A stretch of 64,000 bases of DNA from Portulaca oleracea. Taxonomy: Eukaryota > Streptophyta > Magnoliopsida > Caryophyllales > Portulacaceae. Positions within the stretch are counted from its first letter, which is position 1; each line of letters starts with the position of its first letter. The stretch is taken from contig CM055872.1 in NCBI GenBank assembly GCA_029582165.1, positions 51,603,195 to 51,667,194 on the forward strand. Direction: 5' to 3'. Shown here one piece after another: positions 1 through 10,930 of the stretch. Below the pieces are notes generated by a model. It was not told the origin of the DNA and ran no database searches. It saw only the letters and a list, made by a program, of their open reading frames with translations. Made by a program: the position numbers and the translations under genes.

Positions 1-957
1 AAGACTCACAAGTCAACCAAATTAAAATTAACAAAATGAAAGGGCTCACAAGTCAAGATCACGACTTCCAAATCAATAAAATTCGAGATTCCCATATCAA
101 CGATGCATACGACTCTTACGTCAGCAAATCCAAATACTTTCATGTCAACAAACTTCAGACTCTTAAGTCATCAAACCAACCGACTTCCAAGTCAAATAAA
201 TTGATGACTTCCAAGTCATCCAAATTCAAGACTACCAAGTCCTCAAAATCAAATTTTAAGGTCAAGAAAAACAATTACTCCTAGGTCACCACAAAAAAGA
301 CTCCCAAGTTACCCGCGACAAAAGATTCACGATTTCACGACTCCTAAGTCAAAATGAATGACTTATACGCTAGCAAAATTCAATGACTCGCAAGTCAACA
401 GGATGCAGGACTCCCAAGTCAAGAAAGTTAAAGGCTCAGAGGTCAACGGGATGAAGGACTCCCAAGTGAAGATAAATAAAGCCTCATAAATTAATAAGAG
501 AGACTCTTAAGTCAGTAAAGTCCATAGTTCACTCGTGCAAGACTCCAAAGTCAACAAGGTTAAAGACTTTTACGTCCTCACAACAAAGACTCTCAAGTCA
601 AAAGTGCAAAAAAAAAAAGGATCGACTTCCAAATCATCAAAAATTTCGTCTTTCAAGCCGCACTCTGACTTGCCAAGATCTTCATGTTAGTGGTTTGCTT
701 CAAGTAAGCACCATCAACAGGATACTCAGGCTGGTTGACAACTTCATTCAAGCATGCAATGTAGGGGCATCTTAGTCGTGTTAGTTGAATTCTGCTCCAA
801 GATGACAACCTCGTCCTTTAAATCAGCGGCGCACTCCATTTGGCCCAGCTGAAATTTAGGCACAATAGTATGCTCACTAAATACAAATTATATTCGAGAC
901 TCAGCCGCTTCAAACACTCAAAATTCGTGTTCGCAACCGACTCTCGAAGGGGGCATC
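1..957 (+). mobile_element. 3' internal region of an LTR retrotransposon (truncated by window edge)
   Basis: This stretch leads directly into an LTR that starts at 958. It ends in a purine-rich stretch, GAAGGGGGCATC, at about 946-957, which is the expected polypurine tract for a + strand element. Positions 1-660 are made of a degenerate short repeat whose core is GACTCCCAAGTCA. AAGTCA recurs about ten times exactly, with variants, every 20-50 bp. The open frame at 36-284 is only this repeat read through (Lys/Ser rich), so I do not call it a gene. No pol domain is visible, and the rest of the element lies left of the window. The + orientation rests on the tract-LTR junction. Confidence 0.6.
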
Positions 958-1939
958 TGTAGGAGGCAAAAATTTGTCGACCAATTAAAAAATGACACGT
1001 GGAAATTAAATTGAATTTATTTGGCCAATTATTATACACCACGTGTTAAATTAATTACGGCGGTCCATTTAATTGAACTTTAAATTGGAATGCATCCTGA
1101 CCAATAGTATCATGACACATGTCAAAGATGATGTAGAAAATAATAATTACTTCTTTATTTAAAAAAAACAGATAATTAATTAGTTTGGGCCCAAGCCCAA
1201 AGCCGACTCAAACCCTAGGCAACCCTAGGCCTCCAGAGCCTATAAATAGGAGTCTTTTCCCTCATTTTCAATAGACACACTGCAGTCTACCTCGGCGGCA
1301 GTCGGCATTTGGCATTCTGCACTCCAGAGGCTCCAGAAGATCAAACTGCCTGTAGCCTCCAGCTGCCAAGCACCAAGGATCAAAGTCTGCAAAAGCTCAA
1401 GATCGAGTGTCCGAGCCTCTACCGCATCAAGATCATGAACTGCTTCAGAGTTCTCCGGCAAGACCTGTGAAACCTTTAGAAGATTGAACTACAAGCGATA
1501 TCCAGCTACCAAGTGCCAAGGACCAACGTCAGCTAGTTCAACAACTTTTGTTCTTCACATTAAAGACTGCAGCCATCTTCTTCATCTGGTTCATCGATCG
1601 AGACTAAGCACTCAAGCCCTCGCATCGAAGAACTTGAAGAACTGCAACCAACAGTCAACCTGCAAACAGTCAACATTCGAGCAAGCCTCCAGCTACCAAG
1701 CACTAAGGAGATCAACGCTCAAGAACTGCTATAGAGTTCTTCAGCTAAACCTACATTCGAGATCGAGATCAAGCGTCCGCGCCCTCGGCTCACCCAAATT
1801 TCAGGAGATCGTATTAGAGGACTACTTTATTGTATTTAATACAGAGATTGTAGCCGCATACATTCAAATATTAATAAAAATGAATTTGTTTCTCAATTTC
1901 CTGTCTTTATTTATTTAAGGCTCGAAATTTGTGTTTACA
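958..1939 (+). mobile_element. LTR (982 bp) of the left-edge element
   Basis: It starts TGTAGGAGGC right after the polypurine tract and ends TTTACA, so it has TG...CA ends. A TATA box (TATAAATA) lies near 1240 and is followed by a pyrimidine-rich transcript-leader-like stretch. The downstream half has imperfect internal duplications: a segment containing CCTCCAGCT(G/A)CCAAGCAC occurs at about 1357 and again at about 1687. The same LTR occurs inverted at 1950-2624, and the two share the start, the TATA region and the end. Confidence 0.75.
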
Positions 1940-1949
1940 AATTTAAATT

Positions 1950-2624
1950 TGTAAACACAAATTTCGAGCTTGAAATAAATGAAGACAAGAAATATGAGAA
2001 ACAAATTAATTTTTATTGATATTTGAATGTAAGCGGGTACAATCTCTATATCAAATACAATAATGATGATCCTCTGACTCGATCTCCTATGACTTGGGTG
2101 AGCCGAGGGCGCGGACGCTTGATCTCGATCTCAAATGCAGGTCTAGCTGAATAACTCAGTTGTAGTTCTTTACCTTGACGTGCAGAAAGCTTGGAGTTGT
2201 TGATCTTGAACTTTTGTCGACCTTGATCCTTGGCGCTTGGGAGTTGGAGGCCGCTTGCAGTTCGAGCTTCTGAATTTTCTGAAGTGCAGAATGCCGAATG
2301 TCGCCGGTGTAGACTGCAGTGTGTCTGTTGAAAATGAGGGAAAAGACTCCTATTTATAGGCTCTGGAGGCCTAGGGTTGCCTAGGGCTTGGGCCCAAATT
2401 AATTAATTATCTCTTTATTTTAAATAAAGAAGTAATTATTATTTTCTGCATCATCTTTGACACGTGTCATGATACTATTGGTCAGGATGCATTCCAATTT
2501 AAAGTTCAATTAAATGGGCCGCCGTAATTAATTTAACACGTGGTGTATAATAATTGGCCAAATAAATTCAATTTAATTTCCACGTGTCATTTTTTAATTG
2601 GTCGACAAATTTTTGCCTCCTACA
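1950..2624 (-). mobile_element. Inverted, shorter copy of the same LTR (675 bp)
   Basis: Read on the minus strand it starts TGTAGGAGGC at 2624 and ends TTTACA at 1950. It matches the LTR at 958-1939 but lacks about 300 bp from the middle. Its TATA box (CCTATTTATAGG on +) is near 2350. It abuts the RNase H part of a LINE at 2625. Only the 10-bp palindrome AATTTAAATT (1940-1949) separates it from the opposite LTR, and no PBS or internal sequence lies between the two. Confidence 0.75.
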
Positions 2625-3871
2625 CCTCCAGCTGCAGCAAGCGGAGATTTGGCACCGTCGAAGTTGAGCTTCAAAGAACCAATTCGGGGAGGGGACCTCG
2701 AAATCCAAGAATAGGAAGGACAGGGGCGGTTTTTAGAGCGAATCGTGAGTTGCTCTGAGTGTAGGGAGCCCAATCTGATGCGATGCCGCCATTCCTCGTT
2801 AGCCTTTTTAGTCCTGACAAGGATACCTTCAGGTGCTATCTTAATCCTACGGAAAACCAAGCAGTTTTTAGTGTTCCAAATACTCCAAAGTAAAGCGATC
2901 AATCGATCCAAATGGGAATGGCTGAATTTTTGCTTATAGAGAATGAGGAGGTTAAGGATGTCGGAGTGAGAGGACGAGGGTAGGTGGATCCAATTTTGAG
3001 CTACCACCCGACTCCAAGTCTCCTTAGCAATGCAACTATTCAAAAAAAATGTGCTCTTGGTCCAATGATAGAATTTCAGTTGGGGCAGTCTGTAGAAATT
3101 GCTATACCTGTTTGGGATAGTGCTTTGTTGGTAGGCGGAGCCTGTCTATAGAGGAGCCATAAAAAAACTTTCAATTTGGGTTGGATGTCTAGACTCCATA
3201 TCCATTTATATTCTCAAGGAGGAGAATCGGAAGAGAGACCATGGGCCAGCCAGGACGCAGATTTAGAGGTGAATGCGCCACTGCTAGAACGACCTCAACA
3301 ACATTGATCTCTAGCAGCGTTAAAGGGTATAGGGATACTTTTAATAAGGTTAATAGATCTATCATTAATCAGGGACTGGAGAAGATTTAGATTCCATCTT
3401 TTATCAGGGGTACTGAAATCAGCAACTTTAAGGTTGGGGTTTATGCTATTAGTATCGGTACATTATTTAGCGAAAGGAGATTAGAGGAATGACACCAATT
3501 ATCATACCAGAAATTGATGTCCCTTCCATCACCCACCGTCCATTGAAGCCCCTTTTTGAAGATATCCTGATTTTTTAGAATTGCTTTCCAAGCCCAAGAG
3601 TCATTATTATTTATTTTCCGGTTGAAAAAAATTCTCAGATAGGGGGTATTTTTACCGTATAATGTCAACGCCGAGTCCAGAACCATAGAGATATTTCCAA
3701 GCGAGCTTACTTAGGAAAACACTATTAATAGCACTAGCTTTACGAAGACCTAGTCCCCCTACTTTTTTTGGCAAGAATATTTTATCCCATGAGACCATAG
3801 TTAAACCCTTGTTAGAGTTGGGATCTTTCCAAAAGAAGTTCCTGCTGATTGAGTCGATTTTGTCGGCGGTG
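2625..3871 (-). pseudogene. LINE (non-LTR retrotransposon) relic: RT C-terminal part, zinc-ribbon and start of RNase H
   Basis: Minus-strand frames, broken by stops and shifts, read as the plant L1-type LINE order. From 3860 to 3690 comes the post-RT segment, with a recognisable FFWKDPNSNKGLTMVSW and PKKVGGLGLRK. From 3686 to 3441 comes a segment with WKAILKNQDIFKKGLQW and VGDGRDINFWYDNW. From about 3230 to 2900 comes a zf-RVT-like part, and then an RNase H start (LKLNFDGAK...AAAGG) at about 2640-2690. The RNase H is cut off by the LTR at 2624. The 5' part of the same LINE is at 24110-25250 and in three duplicated pieces. Positions 3867-3871 (CGGTG) are the target duplication of the LTR element at 3872. 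Confidence 0.8.
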
Positions 3872-5261
3872 TGTTCGGTTGTGTATTTTTGTGGTTTTAT
3901 GAGTTAAGGTTGTCGGTCCACAGGGATGGGTGTTTAGGCTTGATTAAGGGTAATCGGTTTGTGTTTGGGGTTTTTCTCAATGCGGAAAGCAATAAATAAT
4001 GTAAAGGAAAGCAATAAACTAATCTAGACATGATAATAATTAAGAAAGCAATAAAAGGAAAGCAATAAAGAAAACACTTAAGGATGAAATCAATTAAAAG
4101 ACATGAATGAAGACAATGAATGAACAACAAAATTGGGAACAAGAAATTATACCTTTGATGACTAATCTTCAATAAACCTTCAATCTACACTTGAATTTCC
4201 CCCGAACAAACAAGAAATTGTGGTTTGGATTACCAAGAATCCCCCAAATTCTCACTAGTAAGTAGAATTGGAGTTCCTTGACCCTCCTCCCCACTAAAAA
4301 TGGAGTTGATTGTGGCTAACACTATAAAGCTTGGAAAACAAGTCAACAATGGAGATTAGAGAGGAGAGAGAGAGAGAAAACTTGTAAAACACTTCAATGG
4401 AAACTTGCTTGAATTGAGAAAGCTTGAGAAAGTTTGAATACAAATGCTAGAAATCAATGAAAGTTTGAAGAACAATGAAGAACAATTGAAAACTTGAAGA
4501 ACAATTAAGAGAGATTAAAGCAAATAAAGGAAAGCAATTAAATCTAATTCTACTCCTAAACTACCTAGGCTAATTGATAATTTAGATTAATACAAGTGGG
4601 TATTTATAGAAGAAGGAAAAATACAACCCCAAAACCCTAGAAAAATCGCAGCACGCGCGTCTGCAGACAGTGTGGCTCGGGCAAGCAGAAATTTGGCTCG
4701 GGCGAGCCAGCGTTCTGGCTGGTGTTTTTGTTGCTCCAGAACCCTTGCTCGGGCGAGCAGAAATTTGGCTCGGGCGAGCAAGCGTTCTGGGCAGTTTTCC
4801 CTGCCGACTTCAAACACGCATAAGTTCTTCATCCGAACTCCGTTTTAGGCCCGTAAGATATCGATGGAAAGCTCTCGGTGTGTACTTTAAGCTCCCAAAA
4901 TTTCAGAGCTATCGGATTTGTAACGAAGGAGTTATGACCTAAAGGGTGAAGGCACACGTATTTCAAACCTTTAAGTTTGTACCGTTCCCCTGTTTGCGCC
5001 AATCTTGGTATGGAATTTCCGACTTCGGTTTCGCCTCGGCTCGGGTTGACTTGGTTGGACTCGGGTCTCGGCTCAGGTTGACTTGGTTTGACTCGGGAAA
5101 TAGCTCGGGATTCCTAAAACCTTGATTAGGCCCAAACTTCTTCTAACTCCTTATTTTCCTACAAAACACCAAATCATTATATCTAATATATAAATAGGGG
5201 TTAAAACAAGCAAATATAACTTATAAAAGAGAAGAAATTCGGCTTGAAACGAGGCCGAACA
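3872..5261 (-). mobile_element. LTR 1 (3' LTR) of the tandem element, 1390 bp
   Basis: It is bounded by TGTTCGG on the left and CCGAACA on the right, a 7-bp terminal inverted repeat with TG...CA ends. The 5 bp to its left, CGGTG, recurs right of LTRs 2, 3 and 4. The element reads on the minus strand because the tRNA primer site lies left of the next LTR. A minus-strand TATA (CTATAAATACCC) is at about 4599-4609, which gives a U3 of about 650 bp. Four copies of GCTCGGGCGAGC (one degenerate) lie in U3 at 4675-4779. The adjacent interior (5262 on) starts with CCACTCCAACAC, so the minus-strand tract next to the LTR is GTGTTGGAGTGG, a weak polypurine tract. Confidence 0.85.
4675..4779. repeat. Four GCTCGGGCGAGC hairpin-like repeats in LTR U3
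   Basis: Copies lie at 4675-4686 (degenerate, GCTCGGGCAAGC), 4696-4707, 4747-4758 and 4768-4779. They form two pairs joined by AGAAATTTG. Each can fold as a 5-bp stem (GCTCG/CGAGC) with a two-base loop. On the minus-strand transcript map they sit roughly 65-180 bp upstream of the TATA box. The same cluster recurs in LTRs 2-4 (about 9885-9990, 15448-15552, 21031-21139) with small indels. They could be enhancer-like sites; this is inference. Confidence 0.55.
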
Positions 5262-7159
5262 CCACTCCAACACAAGGGTTTGCTCGCCCCGAGCAAACTA
5301 AAAACGAAGAAAAGGACTAAAAAGAAAACTAAAAATCTAACTCACTTTCGTAGGAATCGCGGATGCATTTAGCACATGCATCAAGCCCTTTAAACCCCGG
5401 CCGGGTGGGCAGTAGGTCTCGTGAGGGTTTATAGCAACTATACCCACAAAAGCCCGAAAAAGAAAAAGGGAGAGAAAAGAAGTGAAAACCTAAAGCGAAA
5501 GCGAAACAAAAGCAGAGAAGATATTCCCGTCCCCAATCATGCACCTAGTTCCCCATTCCGCCTCAACAATCAATCGGAAGAAGTAAGTATAAACAAATTG
5601 AGACACGAAGGTTGGAAAACTGCCAATCTTTGAGATTTTGAACCAAAGCACTTCCTGATGAGCAAAACACCTCGTGCATAAGTGCAAGTGGGCTCTAGTC
5701 GGTCCTTCCTATCCTAAACCAGACAATCAGAGTTGTTCTCATGCTCAAGCTCAGGATTATCTATCCTACTTCACTCCTGGTTTTTCTTTTAACCTCTCTT
5801 TTCTTTCTTTTTCTTACTTTGCTCTTTTCTTTTTTTACTTTTCTCTTTCTTACCATTATTTTGCTCAACTCTTTTTTCCTTTTTCTTGCTTCGCTCTTTT
5901 CTTTCTTTTTCAAAACCTACGCTCTTTTATTTCCACTCAATCCGTTTTGTGTCTTTTAGAGCGTTTGTGTCGGGTTTTGCGGGATTTAAATACCGGCCTT
6001 CGCAAAGGGTTACCCTCCCTGCTGGGTTTCTCCATACGTGAGTCATTGCACTTAAGGGGCATAGGGTGCCGATCCACCCAAACCAACCCATGACGGTAGG
6101 CCCGACAATAATTATTTAATGCATTAATTAAGAGCTTAAGCAATTGAACAACTAAAACCGTCTAACTTAGGTAAGAATTCACAGTCAAAGCGTGTAAGAA
6201 TTGAGGATTCCGCTTTCCCATTCCATGTAAAGGTCTAATAGAGATAATTCATGGCAAAAATCCTTCCTAAGACCCATCATTATTCATACCGACCGCTTCC
6301 AACTGACTAAATTAGCCGATTAGACAACTATCTACACAACTGTGAACGGAAACATCCTCAAAAAGAAAAACAACTTTTGGGTTTTTCACAACATTTCTCC
6401 CCTTTTAATTTTCTTTTCACACACAAAATTTTCAATTTTTAGACACAAACTATGAAAAAACAAAAACAAAGACTCAAAACTAGGTAATCTACCCATGAAC
6501 AATAAAAGATATCACCCCCACTCCAACACAAGACATCACAATGTCCCTATTGTGAGAAAAAGGGTGTCTCAAGCAAGGTAGAAAACCAAGAAGAACATAT
6601 ATACAAAACACTTGTCACATAAGAAGCGGTGGCGACCGAGCCCACACGGCTCCAACAACAATATAATCCCAACATTCACATTCAAGGGGTTCGCCACCCA
6701 AAAAGAAAACCAAGCATGCAACATGGATCATCGATATATTCACATAAAGAGAGTGGAAAGAGGTTACCTCGAGGTCTTCAATCAAGCACATTCAATCCAC
6801 GATCCAAGGAACATCACACCAAAGGTTAGAAATAAACAAGAAAAACATACTATGTGTGATGGTTCACATGCAAGATCAAACAGAAAAACAAACTACACAA
6901 GACACTAAGGACTAATGAACTAAGAAAACAAACTAAAATATTTACACAACGACTTTTACTCTTCTTTATTTTTTCTTTGGACTCAAAAACCAGAATACAT
7001 ACTACCCTCCCACTCCAACACATAGAGGTTGTCGTGTCCTCAAAATGGAAGCAGTAGGTAAGCAAGCACCCAAAATAAAAGAAAAGACACACACAAAAGA
7101 AAATAAAAGAAGAAAGAAAGACCAACTCACTAATTATACAAGAAGGGTGAGGAAGGATA

Positions 7160-8916
7160 TTACCTCAAAGGCATCTTATCAAGAAATTCACTCCTTCTCA
7201 CCTCAAGATATCGGGCATCATGTCGTAACCATTCAACGCCGGAGTAACAAATCATGCATCCTCTCATGCATCTCGAATGGTGGTGGTAAGAGCACACTCG
7301 CAATAGCACATAAACAAACATTAGTGCTCTTAACAATTTATCAAATGCCTTAGAAAAGTCATAGAACTGATGAAATTCATGAATATACAAGACTTTTCTA
7401 GGCACGGTGAAAGAAGACATGACAAATGGATCCTCCCATTGACTCGTAAATGGAGATTGGGTATACAAATCAACGGAAGGAGGCAATACAACACATTTCT
7501 GAACATGCTCATGCGAAGATTTGGATGCAAACAATGGTTCAAACTCAATTTCCATGCAATTTTCATCAATCGCAAATTCCAAATCTCCACTCTCATCCAA
7601 ATAAACATTACAATCGTCAATAGGGGATAAGGAAAACAGAGGGTTAGACCACATCACAACACTCCCAACATCACACACAACCACATCTTCATCTTCATCA
7701 ATATCAGACTCACTAGAAGAACTATCAACATCAAAAGACAAAGGTGCATCATCCAAAGCAACATCAAAAGTGAAAGTGGAAGGTTCAGGGTCATAACTCA
7801 TCGTGAATGACTCATAAAGCATGTCATCATCAAAAGCATCATTGTCAACAACCAAGTTCAAACAATCATGATCATTCCCCAAAGAATTATGCTCATCATC
7901 ACAGGTATGCACATCAATGGACTCACATACAAGGGTAGCTAATGCCTCACTAATGCAATGATCCTCAATGAAAGTGAACAAATCGTTATCAAGCACACAT
8001 TCAATCACAACAGATTCAATTTCACTCTCAACAAGATTATGCTCAATTACATCACGACATTCACTAAACTCAATCTTTTCTTCACATAAAGGCATAGACA
8101 ATGGTGTGGACAACGGTTCATCGTCTAACATGTTTTCATCAATTTCAACATCATCACACACAGAATCAACAAGTTACTCATTCTCACAGGGGGGGGCTAG
8201 AGCTAAGGAATCACTAAGTAGTCCAAGGCATGGCGGTTATAATAGTCATCATCCTCATCATACACAGAAAAATCAACTTGCATTTCAGGACTAAAAGACG
8301 ATGAATGACCTACTTCAACATTCGAATCAACCATTTGTGAAGACGGAGTTTCTACCCTATGATTACTCTCATGGATAAATTCACGCATATACTCATTCAT
8401 GTTCACACATAATTTTTCTACTTCCGCCTCGAAGGAAGCCACTGTAGCTTGCAAACAAGAAATTGAACTATGATACGGCGAATCACACAAGGAGCACACG
8501 GAAGGAGACTCATCGGCACTTTGGGAAAGTTCATAACAGTTTTCCACATATTCCCCATTATAAGAGTGATCATCAACATACACGGGGTATTCACATGATT
8601 GTTCAGTTTCGGTCCCAAAGGGTGGTGCATAAGGAGGTTGGAAGCTAGGACTAACATTTTGTTGTTCAAACTCATAGGAATCCCTAGACAACCATTCAAG
8701 TAACTCCCATGCTGGTTCTTCTCCTAAACTGGAAAACCCGTAATATTCTAAAAGGTTTCGGGTCTCATAATTCACACCCTCATTCACAATTCCCAAAAGA
8801 TCTAAAGTATCATAGAAGACACCATATAATTCACATTGAGCACGATAATCATGTAATCTAGCAAAATACCTCCAAAATATTTCATTCTCAAATTGAGGGA
8901 ATTGGGGACTATCCAT
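7160..8916 (-). pseudogene. Gag-like acidic protein with CCHC knuckle, copy 1 (frameshifted)
   Basis: The frame starts MDSPQFPQFENEIFWRYFAR at 8916 and runs 237 residues to 8203. It then shifts near 8200-8230, and the remainder reads from 8161 to 7160, giving about 640 residues in total if the shift is ignored. CSLCDSPYHSSISC (residues 141-154) fits C-x2-C-x4-H-x4-C, a retroviral-type zinc knuckle. The rest is strikingly acidic (many Asp, Glu and Ser, including ESDIDEDEDVVVCD) and I do not recognise it. The start lies about 160 bp downstream of the primer site on the minus strand, the usual gag position. Copies 2 and 3 read intact through the site where this one is shifted, so the shift is copy-specific. 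A role as particle protein is inferred from position and the knuckle. Confidence 0.6.
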
Positions 8917-9076
8917 AACTCTCTTTTTTCTATTTTTCTAATTTTCTATTTTTTTTCTTTTTTTTTTCACTTTTTTCGATAATTAAATTTTTTTTCGCTA
9001 CATTTTTCTAGCATAATCGAGAAAGCAATAAACTATGTACACACAAACCAATAGCCTAATCTACCAAATAACGCCA

Positions 9077-9094
9077 TCCCCGGCAACGGCGCCA
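9077..9094 (-). promoter_or_regulatory. Primer binding site, complementary to tRNA-Asp 3' end (copy 1)
   Basis: The minus strand reads TGGCGCCGTTGCCGGGGA, which is 18 bases complementary to the 3' end of plant tRNA-Asp(GUC), whose known end is ...TCCCCGGCAACGGCGCCA. One base separates it from the LTR2 edge at 9096. This fixes the element's orientation and identifies it as an LTR retrotransposon. Identical sites are at 14647-14664 and 20221-20238. Confidence 0.9.
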
Positions 9095-9095
9095 T

Positions 9096-10473
9096 TGATC
9101 GGTTGTGTATTTTTGTGGTTTTATGAGTTAAGGTTGTCGGTCCACAAGGATGGGTGTTTAGGCTTGATTAAGGGTAATCGGTTTGTGTTTGGGGTTTTTC
9201 TCAATGCGGAAAGCAATAAATAATGTAAAGGAAAGCAATAAACTAATCTAAACATGATAATAATTAAGAAAGCAATAAAAGGAAAGCAACTAAAAGCATG
9301 AAATTAAGAAAGCAATAAAACTAAGACTAATTAATGAAATTAGGAACAAGAAATTATACCTTTGATGACTAATCTTCAATAAACCTTCAATCTACACTTG
9401 AATTTCCCCCGAACAAACAAGAAATTGTGGTTTGGATTACCAAGAATCCCCCAAATTCTCACTAGTAAGTAGAATTGGAGTTCCTTGACCCTCTTCCCCA
9501 CTAAAAATGGAGTTGATTGTGGCTAACACTATAAAGCTTGGAAAACAAGTCAACAATGGAGATTAGAGAGGAGAGAGAGAGAGAGAGAAAACTTGTAAAA
9601 CACTTCAATGGAAACTTGCTTGAATTGAGAAAGCTTGAGAAAGTTTGAATACAAATGCTAGAAATCAATGAAAGCTTGAAGAACAATGAAGAACAATTGA
9701 AAACTTGAAGAACAATTAAGAGAGATTAAAGCAAATAAAGGAAAGCAATTAAATCTAATTCTACTCCTAAACTACCTAGGCTAATTTATAATTTAGATTA
9801 ATACAAGTGGGTATTTATAGAAGAAGGAAAAATACAATTCCAAAACCCTAGAACAATCGCAGCACGCGCGTCTGCAGACAGTGTGGCTCGGGCGAGCAGA
9901 AATTTGGCTCGGGCGAGCCAGCGTTCTGGCTGGTGTTTTTGTTACTCCAGAACCCTTGCTCGGGCGAGCAGAAATTTGGCTCGGGCGAGCAAGCGTTACT
10001 CGCGATTTTCCTGCCGACTTCAAACACGCATAACTTCTTCATCCGAACTCCGTTTTAGGCCCGTAAGATATCGATGGAAAGCTCTCGGTGTGTACTTTAA
10101 GCTCCCAAAATTTCAGAGCTATCGGATTTGTAACGAAGGAGTTATGACCCAAAGGGTGAAGGCACACGTATTTCAAACCTTTAAGTTTGTACCGTTCCCC
10201 TGTTTGCGCCAATCTTGATATGGAATTTCCAACTTCGTTTCGCCTCGGCTCGGCTCGGTTGACTTGGTTTGACTCGGGCCTCGGCTCGGTTGACTTGGTT
10301 TGACTCGGAAATAGCTCGATTCCCTAAAAACCTTCAATTAGGCCCAAACTTCTTCTAACTCCTTATTTTCCTACAAAACACCAAATCATTATATCTAATA
10401 TATAAATAGGGGTTAAAACAAGAAAATATACCTTATAAAAGAGAAGAAATTCGGCTCGAAACGAGGCCGAACA
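9096..10473 (-). mobile_element. LTR 2 (1378 bp), followed by CGGTG target-site fossil
   Basis: It runs from TGATCGG (9096) to CCGAACA (10473). The next five bases, CGGTG (10474-10478), match the five bases left of LTR1, so LTR1-interior-LTR2 is a complete element with its target duplication. LINE RT sequence then continues in the minus frame. It shares TATA, U3 repeats and GA-rich microsatellite (about 9570-9590) with LTR1. Confidence 0.85.
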
Positions 10474-10478
10474 CGGTG

Positions 10479-10930
10479 GTTTTGGGTAATTTAAAGCATT
10501 GCATTGAGTTGGCCAGCAGATATTCCAGATTCGATTGAATGAGGGCAATTCTACTGGCTTTTGAAATAAATTTAGTTTTCCAAGCTTGGAGCTTTTGGTT
10601 GGATTTATTGAAGAGGTTGGAGAACGTATCTTTGGATGGCCTACCTGTGAAAGTGGGGCAACCTAGGTATTTGCCCAAGCACTCCCGCCTAGGCATGTTA
10701 AGGATACTGGAGGTCGATTCTTTGTCTTGCGAGTTGGTATTTTTGGAGAAGACGAGAGAAGATTTGTTAAAATTAATCAGTTGTCCTGAAAGAAAGCTGA
10801 TTCTAGTGATGAAGTGTTTTAGTAAGTTAGCTGCATTGCCTCTGGCTCTACAGAAAAGAAGGTAGTCATCTGCAAATAAAAAAACATGGAATTGGTTGAG
10901 CCAGAGGGGCAAGCTTAAGACCAATACCGG
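10479..10930 (-). pseudogene. LINE RT fragment, flank copy 1
   Basis: On the minus strand the fragment reads through the RT catalytic neighbourhood (FLFADDYLLFCRARGNAA) and then LSGQLINFNKSSLVFSKN, MPRRECLGKYLGCPTF and SMQCFKLPK, all classic plant LINE post-catalytic motifs. It joins directly onto the LTR at CGGTG. Its other end joins the element interior at CCGGAAT/CGCGGATG (10927-10938), which is a duplication junction, not a normal LINE boundary. Near-identical copies are at 16041-16492 and 21634-22085. Confidence 0.8.

Larger units (their letters stand above)
5262..9095 (-). mobile_element. Internal region, copy 1, of a pol-less Ty3-type LTR element
   Basis: The interior lies between LTR1 and LTR2. 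At its right end on the minus strand it has a primer binding site (9077-9094) and then the Gag-like frame (8916 to 7160). About 1.9 kb of non-coding, low-complexity sequence follows, to the LTR. No protease, RT, RNase H or integrase motif is seen in any frame, so the element is non-autonomous and resembles the published TR-GAG class (terminal repeats with only a GAG domain). This copy alone keeps the LTR-proximal interior (5262-5352). In the later copies that stretch is replaced by LINE sequence. Confidence 0.75.

Noticed and set aside
5674..6093. Hydrophobic + strand frame repeated in every tandem unit (also 11262, 16824, 22418)
   Set aside because: It lies antisense to the element and is a run of TTTCTTTT words. 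Its conservation only reflects recent duplication.
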